The notes below the pieces were generated by a model that saw nothing but the letters and a program-made list of their open reading frames with translations, searched no databases and was not told the origin of the DNA. Positions 46,613-54,251 of a stretch of 64,000 nucleotides of DNA are shown one piece after another. The position numbers were made by a program, and so were the translations under genes. Positions within the stretch are counted from its first letter, which is position 1; every line of letters starts with the position of its first letter. Source of the DNA: Gordonia hirsuta DSM 44140 = NBRC 16056 (GTDB taxonomy: Bacteria > Actinomycetota > Actinomycetes > Mycobacteriales > Mycobacteriaceae); contig NZ_BANT01000019.1 in NCBI RefSeq assembly GCF_000333015.1, forward strand, positions 1 through 64,000, given 5' to 3'.

Positions 46613-47698
46613 ATGTCTCAATCCTGCGCCACCGGTCCGTCCGTTTCCCGTCCAGCCCAGCGTCGCTGGACCACCGCTCCCCTGCCGGTCGCCGCCGCAC
46701 TGCTGGTCGGAGCCCTGGTACTGACCGGATGCGAGCCCACCGAGCCGGCGGCCAGCCCGTCCGCCCCCTCGCTGCCGCCGGCGGTGAGTGCACCAGCGGC
46801 TGCTGAGGCACCGGCGGTCGCCTCCCCTCGCCCGGCTCCGGACACCTCGACCCGTCCGCTCGACGAGCTGTCGACCACGGCCCTGGCCACCCTGGCCACC
46901 CTGCCGGTCAAGGGCCGAGCCCCCAAGACCGGCTACTCCCGGGACATGTTCGGTCAGCGCTGGAGCGACGGGGTCGACGTCGAATACGGCCGCAACGGCT
47001 GTGATACCCGCAACGACATTCTGCGCCGTGATCTGACTCAGACCTCCGTGAAGGCCGGCACCCGCGACTGCGTCGTTCTCTCGGGCACGCTGCACGACCC
47101 CTATACCGGTAAGACGATCGAGTTCGTCCGCGGCTCGGCCACCTCCAGCGCGGTGCAGATCGACCACGTGGTGGCGCTCTCGGACGCCTGGCAGAAGGGG
47201 GCTCAGCAGCTGTCGACGACCGAACGCACCAACTTCGCCAACGATCCGCGGAATCTGCTGGCCGTCGACGGTCCGGCGAACCAGGCCAAGAGCGACTCCG
47301 ACGCCGCCACCTGGCTACCGCCCAACCGCAGCTACCGGTGCACGTTCGTCGCAAAGCAGATCGAGGTGAAGGCCGCCTACCGGCTGTGGGTCACCCGTGC
47401 CGAGCACGATGTAATGCAGCGGCTGCTCACCGATTGCGGCGGCACCGTCCCCGACGGCGATCCGGAACCGGCGGCCCAGCAGACCTCGAGCACTCCGGCG
47501 CCGGGGACGCCGGCCCCCCGCTCCTCGGCGCCGCCGACACGGCCGCAGCCGCTGGTGGATCCGGCTGGCCCCGACGGGCAGGTCTATTACAAGAACTGCA
47601 CGGAGGCCCGCGCTGCCGGTGCGGCGCCGATCTATCGCGGGCAGCCCGGTTACTCTTCCAAGCTCGACGGCGACGGCGACGGCATCGCCTGCGAATAG
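46613..47698 (+). CDS. Secreted lipoprotein nuclease: DUF1524 HNH domain plus excalibur domain
   Basis: The 361-residue protein has a lipobox LVLTGC with Cys40 and a long Pro/Ala linker (about 45-90). The DUF1524/GmrSD-type HNH nuclease domain covers about 95-290: IDHVVALSDAW carries the His-motif, NDPRNLLAVDG the Asn and NQAKSDSDAATWLP the final part. After another linker, the C-terminal excalibur calcium-binding motif (about 325-361) ends DGDGDGIACE. It should be tethered outside the membrane, cutting extracellular or incoming DNA. The final codons and stop are duplicated downstream in frame. Confidence 0.88.
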   Translation: MSQSCATGPSVSRPAQRRWTTAPLPVAAALLVGALVLTGCEPTEPAASPSAPSLPPAVSAPAAAEAPAVASPRPAPDTSTRPLDELSTTALATLATLPVKGRAPKTGYSRDMFGQRWSDGVDVEYGRNGCDTRNDILRRDLTQTSVKAGTRDCVVLSGTLHDPYTGKTIEFVRGSATSSAVQIDHVVALSDAWQKGAQQLSTTERTNFANDPRNLLAVDGPANQAKSDSDAATWLPPNRSYRCTFVAKQIEVKAAYRLWVTRAEHDVMQRLLTDCGGTVPDGDPEPAAQQTSSTPAPGTPAPRSSAPPTRPQPLVDPAGPDGQVYYKNCTEARAAGAAPIYRGQPGYSSKLDGDGDGIACE

Positions 47699-47713
47699 GC
47701 CGCCGGCGAATAG
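47687..47713. repeat. Duplicated gene end with second in-frame stop
   Basis: GCCTGCGAATAG at 47687-47698 ends the nuclease gene. GCCGGCGAATAG at 47702-47713 repeats it 15 bases later, 11 of 12 identical and in the same frame. A further GCCGCCGGCGA copy (47731) follows, able to pair with the first as a hairpin. Confidence 0.8.
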
Positions 47714-48041
47714 TGCGGCTCTCCATAGCCGCCGGCGACGCCGCACATCCTCCAGTCTCAACCGCTTCTTTAGAGTCGATTGCCGACTGGAAATGGTGAA
47801 CAACAATCCTCATAATTGAATTCAGGGTTACCGAAACGTTTCCGACCAGGCAAAATAATACGTCGTTATTTGCATAAGAGCAGGCAGAGGGCGCCATGCA
47901 CATAGGCGCATTTGCATTCGTGTCAGGGTTCACAAACGCCCCCGAATAGAGATACGGCTCCCTTTATCAAGCACGAAATCCGTTGGCATGCAACGCTTTT
48001 CATACATCAACCGATGTGCCCCAACGACGAAAGGAAACAAC
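47699..48041 (+). promoter_or_regulatory. AT-rich leader/control region before the 29-residue peptide gene
   Basis: This 343-bp gap holds no convincing gene and is visibly richer in A and T than its surroundings, especially 47760-48020. It contains a palindrome GAAACGTTTC (47833-47842) and an inverted repeat AAATAA-7-TTATTT (47853-47871). The right end carries AAAGGAAACAAC, a strong ribosome site for the peptide gene. A regulated promoter is likely; no -35/-10 pair is claimed. Confidence 0.55.
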
Positions 48042-48131
48042 ATGTTCCCGGCTCTGACCCAGTTCTTCAACGACTTCACCGTCTTCGGCGGCGACCTGCT
48101 GCACATCGCCGTCACCCTCGGCCTGGGCTGA
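48042..48131 (+). CDS. 29-residue peptide, possibly amphipathic/pore-forming
   Basis: ATG 48042 is preceded six bases away by AAAGGA, one of the clearest ribosome sites in the window. The 29-residue product begins MFPALTQFFNDFTVFGGD and ends in the hydrophobic IAVTLGLG. It has no signal peptide, no cysteine and no Lys/Arg. Aromatic residues (five Phe) and spaced Asp residues suggest an amphipathic helix. A very strong terminator starts 28 bases after the stop. Tiny acidic hydrophobic peptides without signal sequence form the PorA/PorH cell-wall channels of corynebacteria; resemblance is in style only. A secreted or membrane-active peptide is inferred. Confidence 0.6.
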   Translation: MFPALTQFFNDFTVFGGDLLHIAVTLGLG

Positions 48132-48158
48132 TAGGCACACGCAGAACCTGTCGGAGGG

Positions 48159-48200
48159 CACTCACGCCGCTGACCCATTCGGGTCGGCGGCGTGAGTGTT
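48159..48200 (+). terminator. Strong intrinsic terminator after the peptide gene
   Basis: An 18-bp stem, CACTCACGCCGCTGACCC against GGGTCGGCGGCGTGAGTG (one G-T pair), encloses a four-base loop ATTC and is followed by a short T-run. Confidence 0.88.
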
Positions 48201-48232
48201 TCTGCACCACAGCAGTCGATGGCCGACCACGG

Positions 48233-48277
48233 AAAAACAAGACCGCCCCCACCCGATCATCCGGGTAGGGGCGGTCT
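48233..48277 (-). terminator. Intrinsic terminator of tRNA-Ala
   Basis: On the minus strand AAGACCGCCCC and GGGGCGGTCTT pair, extended by an inner ACCCG/CGGGT, and GTTTTT follows. It begins 19 bases past the tRNA 3' end. Confidence 0.88.
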
Positions 48278-48295
48278 TGGTGGACCTGCTTTCGG

Positions 48296-48368
48296 TGGAG
48301 CTAGGGGGAATCGAACCCCCGACCTACTCATTGCGAACGAGTCGCGCTACCAACTGCGCCATAGCCCC
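48296..48368 (-). tRNA. tRNA-Ala (anticodon CGC)
   Basis: The 73-nt cloverleaf has acceptor GGGGCTA paired with TAGCTCC including the G3-U70 alanine identity pair, anticodon stem ACTCG/TGAGT (one G-T), loop TTCGCAA with anticodon CGC, and T arm GGGGGTTCGATTCCCCC. CCA is not encoded. Confidence 0.95.
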
Positions 48369-48461
48369 GGGTGCCGCCGTTCGGCGAACCGTGGACCAGT
48401 GTAACAGCGGGTCCGGCGACCCCCAATCGTGACCCGTCCTGCACCCGGTAGCGTGACCGGC

Positions 48462-49202
48462 ATGAAGCTCAGTGACCAGCAGATCGTGACGGTCCTGGAC
48501 CGGACCGCGGCGATCGCCGATCCGATCCTGGACATCCTCGCCTACAGCGACCCACTGAACGTGAAGCCGCGGACCTTCGGCCGGCGGTGGTGGGATGTGA
48601 TCCCGACCTGGTTCGGCGACCTGACAGCCACGGCGCTGGATGTGGCCGACTGGCCCGGCACGGCCGCCTGGGAGGCGCTCAGCATGAACCAGAAGGCCGA
48701 CTGGTGGGTGCGCCGGATCGGCTCGGTCACCTCGCTCGGAGCGGCCTTTCCCGCGGTCTTCGGGGTGTGGACTAAGAAGGTCCCCGCCGGCACCCTCCTC
48801 GGATCAGCCAGCCAGGCCCTGATCGTGCTGGCGATCGGGCGCGAGTACGGCGTCGTCCGCCGCAATGAGCAGATCGACATGCTCGGCGAGGTGCTCTTCG
48901 GCCGGGCTGTGGACGGCAGCGCCGTCAAACACGCAGAGCGACAGAAGTTGGCCGGAACCGACGACGACGCCAGCCGTCTACGAGCGGTCCTGAAGGGGCT
49001 GTGGGAGATCGGGACGGGCCTGTACGGACTGGACCGGGCATTGGGTGCCCGGCCTCAGTCACCGTCGTTCCTGCAGCATATGGCCTGGCTGCCGGTGATC
49101 GGCGGGCCGGCCACCTACGTGGGCGAGCGCGTCGCTCTGCGCCGGGCGTTCGATACCGCACGGGAGTGGATCGTCGCCCATCCCGGCGCGATCGGCCTCT
49201 AG
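48462..49202 (+). CDS. Conserved-looking protein of unknown function (246 aa)
   Basis: ATG 48462 opens a 246-residue protein with no signal peptide. The N-terminal part is Trp-rich (RRWWDVIPTWF, QKADWWVRRIG). A moderately hydrophobic middle (about 85-125, TSLGAAFPAVFGVW ... ASQALIVLAIGREYGV) could contact the membrane. The end is helical and charged. The GREYGV region faintly recalls EcsC-type proteins, too weak to name. Its TAG and the TAG of the minus-strand 59-residue gene share the palindrome CTAG. Confidence 0.7.
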   Translation: MKLSDQQIVTVLDRTAAIADPILDILAYSDPLNVKPRTFGRRWWDVIPTWFGDLTATALDVADWPGTAAWEALSMNQKADWWVRRIGSVTSLGAAFPAVFGVWTKKVPAGTLLGSASQALIVLAIGREYGVVRRNEQIDMLGEVLFGRAVDGSAVKHAERQKLAGTDDDASRLRAVLKGLWEIGTGLYGLDRALGARPQSPSFLQHMAWLPVIGGPATYVGERVALRRAFDTAREWIVAHPGAIGL

Positions 49203-49378
49203 TCGTCCTCGTCCTCGGCGTCGGCCTGACGGTTCCGCTCCTCGGCGATCTCGATCGCACGACGGGCCGTGGCCTCGTCCGGATACGGGCCCATCCGGTT
49301 CAGCGCGTGCGGAACCTTACCTCGACTCACTTCACCGGTGGAAACGTCGTAGTACCAATCGCCAGTCGACTCGCTCAT
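49199..49378 (-). CDS. Small SPOR-like domain protein (59 aa)
   Basis: The 59-residue acidic protein reads DWYYDVSTGEVSRGKVPHALNR and then GPYPDEATARRAIEIAEERN, matching the small actinobacterial SPOR-like proteins annotated in mycobacteria. A Glu/Asp tail ends it. Cytosolic, no membrane segment. It lies ten bases downstream of the GlpR-like gene on the same strand, so the two are probably co-transcribed. Confidence 0.8.
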   Translation of the reverse strand: MSESTGDWYYDVSTGEVSRGKVPHALNRMGPYPDEATARRAIEIAEERNRQADAEDEDD

Positions 49379-49388
49379 GTCACTCAGC

Positions 49389-50504
49389 TTAGACGGCGTG
49401 CCGGTAGTCGTCGGTGAGGCCCTCGTCCGCACCGGCGGTGTCGGCGAAGTGGTACACCGGCAGGTGGTCGAAGGCCGGGTCCTCGTCGTCGAGTTCGAGC
49501 ACCACCATGCCGCCGGGACGACGACGCGGCGGGGCCGCCTGCCGCGACGGCAGCTGTTCGGCGTGCTGCCGCGCCATGCGCGCATCTTCGGCCGCGTGCC
49601 GGCGCAACCGGGCCGCGCGCTGGGCCCGGTACTGCTGTTCGGCGACAGCGGTGCGCCGCAGGAAGAACAGGTAGAGGCCGGTCAGCACCACCATCACACC
49701 CAGCGCGAGATAGCCGTAGGGCTGCCAGAAGAAGCAGCTGATCACGGCCAGCAGCGTCGCCAGCGTCAGCCCCAGCACCATCCGGCGGCGCTCGGCGTAG
49801 CGGCGCGCGTCCCGGTCGGCGATCACTTCCGGGGCGAAACCCCGTCCGCGCAGATCCCTAGACACCGGAGTCGTGCGGGCCGGCGGCGAGACGTCCTCGT
49901 CGAGGTCCTCGAAGTCGTCTTCCAGGTCGTCGTCGTACTCGTCCTCGAGCTCAGCGTCGTGCTCGTCGTCGAGCTCGTCGTCGAGTTCCTCATCGAGCTC
50001 CGCAACGTCGTCATCGTGCTCGGCGTCGGGATTACCGGTATCGGTCCCGGCCTCATCCTCCAGATCCAAGTCCAGTTCGAGCTCGGGCTGGTCCTCGCCG
50101 AGGGTCCGGCCGTCGACCACTGCGGGGGTGTCGTCAGCCTCGCCGCCCACCACCTCGATCACATCGGTCACCTCCACGGATGCCTCGATCGTCGTGGCGG
50201 TCACCGTCACCGTGGTGCCGGTCTTCTGCTTGCTCTCGGACTGACTCACGGTCGCCTCCTCGATGACAGCCCGCTGCACGGCGGACTCGGTCCGGGCGCG
50301 TTTGCGCACGTAGTCGGGATTGCTTGGATGTCGGCCGGCGGCCCGTCGGCGCACCTCGGCACGCTCGCCACCGCGATGCAGCAGCCGGGTGTTCGCCGCG
50401 GCCTCGGTGGTCTTGCGGACCTCCGGGCGACCGCGCAGCACCATCGGCAGCAGAATGAACAGCCAGGCCACGACCAGGAAGATCCACAAGATCGACGAAT
50501 TCAC
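49389..50504 (-). CDS. glpR: GlpR/SepX-like divisome membrane protein
   Basis: The 371-residue protein has an N-terminal membrane helix (SSILWIFLVVAWLFILLP), a cytosolic region with a strongly acidic low-complexity stretch (about 155-205, Glu/Asp repeats), then two close membrane helices (about 235-275) and a basic, Arg-rich C-terminal tail ending near DDEDPAFDHLPVYHF. This architecture is that of SepX/GlpR, the membrane receptor for the gephyrin-like protein Glp in corynebacterial and Streptomyces cell division. GTG 50504 with GGGG seven bases upstream is chosen. A MoeA1/Glp homologue lies 2.3 kb away. Confidence 0.8.
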   Translation of the reverse strand: MNSSILWIFLVVAWLFILLPMVLRGRPEVRKTTEAAANTRLLHRGGERAEVRRRAAGRHPSNPDYVRKRARTESAVQRAVIEEATVSQSESKQKTGTTVTVTATTIEASVEVTDVIEVVGGEADDTPAVVDGRTLGEDQPELELDLDLEDEAGTDTGNPDAEHDDDVAELDEELDDELDDEHDAELEDEYDDDLEDDFEDLDEDVSPPARTTPVSRDLRGRGFAPEVIADRDARRYAERRRMVLGLTLATLLAVISCFFWQPYGYLALGVMVVLTGLYLFFLRRTAVAEQQYRAQRAARLRRHAAEDARMARQHAEQLPSRQAAPPRRRPGGMVVLELDDEDPAFDHLPVYHFADTAGADEGLTDDYRHAV

Positions 50505-50675
50505 TGGGTACCCCGCCTTCCACTTCCCGGTTCGCGCGCACGGTGCGCCGACACTCACTGCGCCGACACTCGACCACTGTCCACGGTAGGGCCGGCACCC
50601 GGCGCGACGGCTCAGGCGCGCCGGATGCCGACCAATTCGGGTGAATCGATCCGGCCGAGGCGGCACACTCGAACC

Positions 50676-51395
50676 ATGACCACCGACGATGCCGTCGTGT
50701 GCACGTCGCTCACCGTGCGGCGTGGGCGTCAGCGGGCGCTGGACGGGATCGACGCCAGCGTGGCGCGCGGTGCGATCACCGGCATGCTCGGCCCGTCCGG
50801 CAGCGGCAAATCCACGCTGATCCGAGCGATCGTCGGCACCCAGGCGCACGTGCAAGGCACCGTCACGGTGCTCGGCCGGCCCGCCGGCAGCCGGGCTCTG
50901 CGTGCCCGGGTCGGCTATGTGACGCAGGCGTCGGCGGTCTACCCCGATCTGACGGTGCGCGAGAACATCGCCTACTTCGCCAGATTGCAGCAACGCCCCG
51001 GAGACATCGACGACGTCCTCGCCACGGTCGACCTGACCGCACTGGCTCGTCACCGCGCCCGTGATCTGTCCGGTGGTCAACTGCGCAGGGTGTCGATCGC
51101 CAGCGCACTGATCGGTGAGCCGGATCTGCTGATCCTCGACGAGCCCACCGTCGGCCTGGACCCGGTCCTGCGGGCGGATCTGTGGCATCGGTTCCGCCGG
51201 CTCGCCGACTCCGGCACGACGATGCTGGTGTCCAGTCATGTGATGGACGAGGCCGACCACTGCGACAGCCTGATCCTGCTGCGCGAAGGGCGGCTCGTAG
51301 CCACCACCACGGCCGCGGCGATGCGCGCCGGCACCGGATGCAGCAGCCTGGATGCGGCCTTCCTGGCGCTGCTCACCGAATCGGGGCCGACATGA
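50676..51395 (+). CDS. ABC transporter ATP-binding protein (ABC-2 exporter)
   Basis: The 239-residue cassette has Walker A GPSGSGKST, a Q-loop YVTQASAVYP, signature LSGGQLRRVSIA, Walker B LLILDEP and the switch His in LVSSHVMDEADHC. It overlaps the permease gene by four bases (ATGA). The pair resembles drug or lipid exporters of the DrrAB/NodIJ type; cargo unknown. Confidence 0.92.
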   Translation: MTTDDAVVCTSLTVRRGRQRALDGIDASVARGAITGMLGPSGSGKSTLIRAIVGTQAHVQGTVTVLGRPAGSRALRARVGYVTQASAVYPDLTVRENIAYFARLQQRPGDIDDVLATVDLTALARHRARDLSGGQLRRVSIASALIGEPDLLILDEPTVGLDPVLRADLWHRFRRLADSGTTMLVSSHVMDEADHCDSLILLREGRLVATTTAAAMRAGTGCSSLDAAFLALLTESGPT

Positions 51396-52150
51396 CCGAG
51401 TTGCGGACCACCGTCGCGACCGCGCTGCGGGTTCTGCAGCAACTGCGGGCCGATCCGCGCACCGTCGTCATGCTGATCGCCATCCCGTCGGTGGTGTTGA
51501 CCATGCTGTATTACATGTTCTCGGCGGTGCCGGTGCCGCCCGGCCAGGCCACGGCTTTCGACCGGGTGGCCACCGCGGTCCTGGGAATCATGCCGTTCAC
51601 GGCGATGTTCCTGGTCACGTCGATCGCGGTGTTGCGGGAACGCAGTTCCGGCACGTTGGAGCGGGTGTTGTCCACGCCGATCAGTAAGGGCGCACTGATG
51701 GCCGGTTATGCCGTCGCGTTCGCCCTGTTCGCCGCCGTTCAGGCCGCGGTCGCCTGCGCGCTGGCCTTCGGCGCATTCGACTTGACGATCGCCGGTTCGG
51801 TGGGCGCGGTGATCGGCGTCTGCGTACTGATCGGCATGCTGGGGATCGCCTTGGGTCTGCTGTGCAGCGCCTTCGCCCAGACCGAATTCCAGGCGATGCA
51901 GTTCATGCCGGCGCTGGTCTTCCCGCAGCTGTTCCTCTGCGGGCTGTTCGTTCCGCGCGCCCAGCTGCCGGACTGGATGCAGTACCTGTCCGATGTGATG
52001 CCGCTGACCTTCGCGGTGCAGGCCCTGGAGCAGATTCGCGACCACACGGCCCCCACCGCGCTGCTGTGGCGCGATATCGCGATCCTGGCCGGGTTCACCG
52101 TCGCGGCCCTGGCCCTCGGTGCGGCGACGCTGCGGCGGCGCACCGCCTGA
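51392..52150 (+). CDS. ABC-2 type transporter permease
   Basis: The 252-residue protein has six predicted transmembrane helices and the ABC-2 features: RERSSGTLERVLSTPI after helix two, and LCGLFVPRAQLPDWMQYLSDVMPLT before the last helix. It forms an exporter with the cassette encoded just upstream. Start ATG 51392 is fixed by the overlap. It converges on rimJ with 22 bases between stops. Confidence 0.92.
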   Translation: MTELRTTVATALRVLQQLRADPRTVVMLIAIPSVVLTMLYYMFSAVPVPPGQATAFDRVATAVLGIMPFTAMFLVTSIAVLRERSSGTLERVLSTPISKGALMAGYAVAFALFAAVQAAVACALAFGAFDLTIAGSVGAVIGVCVLIGMLGIALGLLCSAFAQTEFQAMQFMPALVFPQLFLCGLFVPRAQLPDWMQYLSDVMPLTFAVQALEQIRDHTAPTALLWRDIAILAGFTVAALALGAATLRRRTA

Positions 52151-52172
52151 ACCGCGGGAGTACCGACTGCGG

Positions 52173-52829
52173 TCACACGCGGTAGGCGCGCCCGGCCCGG
52201 ATCAGGGTGTCGGCGGCCGTGTCGACCACCTCTTCGACGGTCAGCGCCAGCAGGGTGTGGTCGCGGAACCGGCCGTTGACGTCCATGTACCGGCGCAGCA
52301 GGCCCTCTTCCCGGAAGCCCACCTTCTCCAGCACGCGCCGCGAACCGCCGTTGCTGGGTTGCACGGTCGCATCGAGCCGGTGCAGCCCGACCGGACCGAA
52401 GCAGTGGTCCACGCCCAGGGCGACCGCGGCCGTGGCCACGCCCTTACCGCTCCAGTCCGCGTCCACCCAGTAGCCGATCCAGGCGCTGCGCACCGCGCCG
52501 CGCTGCACGTTGCCGATCGTGAGTTGGCCGACGTAGGCGCCGTCGACCTCGATCACGAAGGGCAGCACCGATCCGCGTTTGGCTTCGCTCTTGAGGATCG
52601 CGTGTAGCGGAGCCCACGCGCTGGGCTGATGCCGGCGGTCCCACGGGCCGGGCACCGTCGGCTCCCAGGGCAGCAGCTCGTTCTGGTTCTTGATCCGCAA
52701 CCGGCTCCACTGTTTGCTGTCGCGCGCCCGGATCGGCCGGGCCGTGACGACACCGGCGGGAGTGCCCAGCGGCCCCAGGGTCGCCGGCCATCCCGGGTGG
52801 TAGGGGGCGTCGACCAGCCAGCGCAGCAC
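52173..52829 (-). CDS. rimJ: GNAT N-acetyltransferase, RimJ/RimL type
   Basis: The 218-residue GCN5-like fold has the acetyl-CoA loop DWSGKGVATAAVALGVDH and the late NGGSRRVLEKVGFREEG. Family members acetylate protein N-termini, including ribosomal protein S5. It starts at GTG 52829, 11 bases after the moeA stop, and is in the same operon. The moeA1-rimJ neighbourhood is conserved in mycobacteria; the acceptor is not proven here. Confidence 0.88.
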   Translation of the reverse strand: MLRWLVDAPYHPGWPATLGPLGTPAGVVTARPIRARDSKQWSRLRIKNQNELLPWEPTVPGPWDRRHQPSAWAPLHAILKSEAKRGSVLPFVIEVDGAYVGQLTIGNVQRGAVRSAWIGYWVDADWSGKGVATAAVALGVDHCFGPVGLHRLDATVQPSNGGSRRVLEKVGFREEGLLRRYMDVNGRFRDHTLLALTVEEVVDTAADTLIRAGRAYRV

Positions 52830-52840
52830 CGGCGGTCCCC

Positions 52841-54145
52841 TCAGCCGCGCTGGGCGAGGAACATGACCTCGACCCAGTCGCCGGTATCGAGCTCTTCGGT
52901 GTCCTCGTCGACCACGATCAAACAGTTCGCTTCGGCCAGTTCGGCCAGCAGATGCGAGGTGCCCGTAGCGGATTCGCCGATCACCTGCACCAGATACTCC
53001 CCCGAACGCTCGTCACGCATCAGCTGCCCGCGCAGGTAGCCGGTACGCCCGACCACCGAGGCGATCGGGCCGATGGTGCGGGCCCGCACCGTGCGGCGTC
53101 GAGGCTGCCGCTTGCCCAGCGCGATGCGGATCAGGGGGCGCACCATGACCTCGAAGGTGACCAGTGCGCTGACCGGGTTGGCCGGCAGCCAGAAGGTGGG
53201 AATCTCGTCCTTGCCCAGCCGGCCGAAGCCCTGCACCGAACCCGGATGCATGGCGATCCGTTTGATCTCCAGCTCTCCCAGATCGCCCAGTGCCTCGGCT
53301 ACCTCGCGGGAGGCGACACCGCCGACCGAACCGCACAGCACCACGATCTCCGAACGGATCAGCTGCGCCTCGACCACCTCGCGTAGCCGGTCGTGGTCGC
53401 GGACGGCCACCCCGACCCGATGCACATCGGCGCCGGCATCGCGGGCCGCCGCCGCCAGCGCGTAGCTGTTGACGTCGAAGACCTGGCCGGGGCCGGGTTC
53501 GCGGTCGATGTCGACCAGTTCGTCGCCGACGGAGATCACCGCCACCCGCGGCCGCGGATGAACCAGGACGCGGGAACGTCCAACGGCCGCAAGCAGTCCG
53601 ACCTGGGCCGGGCCGATCACCGCGCCCTCGCTGACGGCGACGTCACCGAGCTGCACATCGTCACCGATGCGCCGCACGTAGTCGCCGCTGTCGACGCTGT
53701 GCCCGATCATCACCCGCTGGTCGCCGCCGTCGGTCCAGCGCAGCGGCACCACCGCGTCGGCGAGGGTCGGCATCGGCGCCCCGGTCTGCACCCGCACGGC
53801 CTGACCCGGCTGCAGCCGGATGGGATTGCGGGAGCCGGGAGCCACATCGCCGACCACCGGCAGATGCACCACCAGGTCTTCACTGCCCTCGGGCCGGCTC
53901 ACTTCGATACCGCCGGCATCCAGGTCATTCATCTCGGCCGGCGCCGGGGTACCCGCCAGTACCACATCCACCGCGCGCACCGCGTAGCCGTCCACGGCCA
54001 CCTGGTCGAAGCCGGGCAGCGGCTCGGTGGTGACCACCTCTTCGGCGCACAGGAGGCCCTGAGCCTCGGAGATCGCCACCTGGACCGGGCGCGGGGCGAC
54101 CACCGAAGCGGCCACCAGGCTCAACTGGTCCTGCACCGAGCGCAT
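52841..54145 (-). CDS. moeA: MoeA-family protein, gephyrin-like Glp
   Basis: The 434-residue protein has the MoeA domains: N-terminal PGFDQVAVDGYAV, the beta barrel, the MoaB-like domain with VISVGDELVDI and GQVFDVNSY, and a C-terminal domain. Where MoeA enzymes read GGVSVGxxD, this protein reads GGVASREVAEAL, so the usual catalytic acid is not visible. Together with a nearby GlpR-like gene this favours the cell-division scaffold Glp over, or in addition to, molybdenum insertion. ATG 54145 has a strong GAGGAGGG site. Downstream of galU, upstream of rimJ. Confidence 0.88.
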   Translation of the reverse strand: MRSVQDQLSLVAASVVAPRPVQVAISEAQGLLCAEEVVTTEPLPGFDQVAVDGYAVRAVDVVLAGTPAPAEMNDLDAGGIEVSRPEGSEDLVVHLPVVGDVAPGSRNPIRLQPGQAVRVQTGAPMPTLADAVVPLRWTDGGDQRVMIGHSVDSGDYVRRIGDDVQLGDVAVSEGAVIGPAQVGLLAAVGRSRVLVHPRPRVAVISVGDELVDIDREPGPGQVFDVNSYALAAAARDAGADVHRVGVAVRDHDRLREVVEAQLIRSEIVVLCGSVGGVASREVAEALGDLGELEIKRIAMHPGSVQGFGRLGKDEIPTFWLPANPVSALVTFEVMVRPLIRIALGKRQPRRRTVRARTIGPIASVVGRTGYLRGQLMRDERSGEYLVQVIGESATGTSHLLAELAEANCLIVVDEDTEELDTGDWVEVMFLAQRG

Positions 54146-54251
54146 GTTCCCTCCTCATCGCCGGGGGTCGACCGGTATCCGCGGCGTATCTGGAGACGAC
54201 GTTAGTCACCGCGGGCCGTCGCCGCGGTCAGGCGCGCGGCGCGCGAGCCGA

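Noticed and set aside
49900-50000. Repetitive GAG/GAC-type triplet run considered as a microsatellite
   Set aside because: It encodes the acidic Glu/Asp stretch of the GlpR-like protein in frame and is explained by that.
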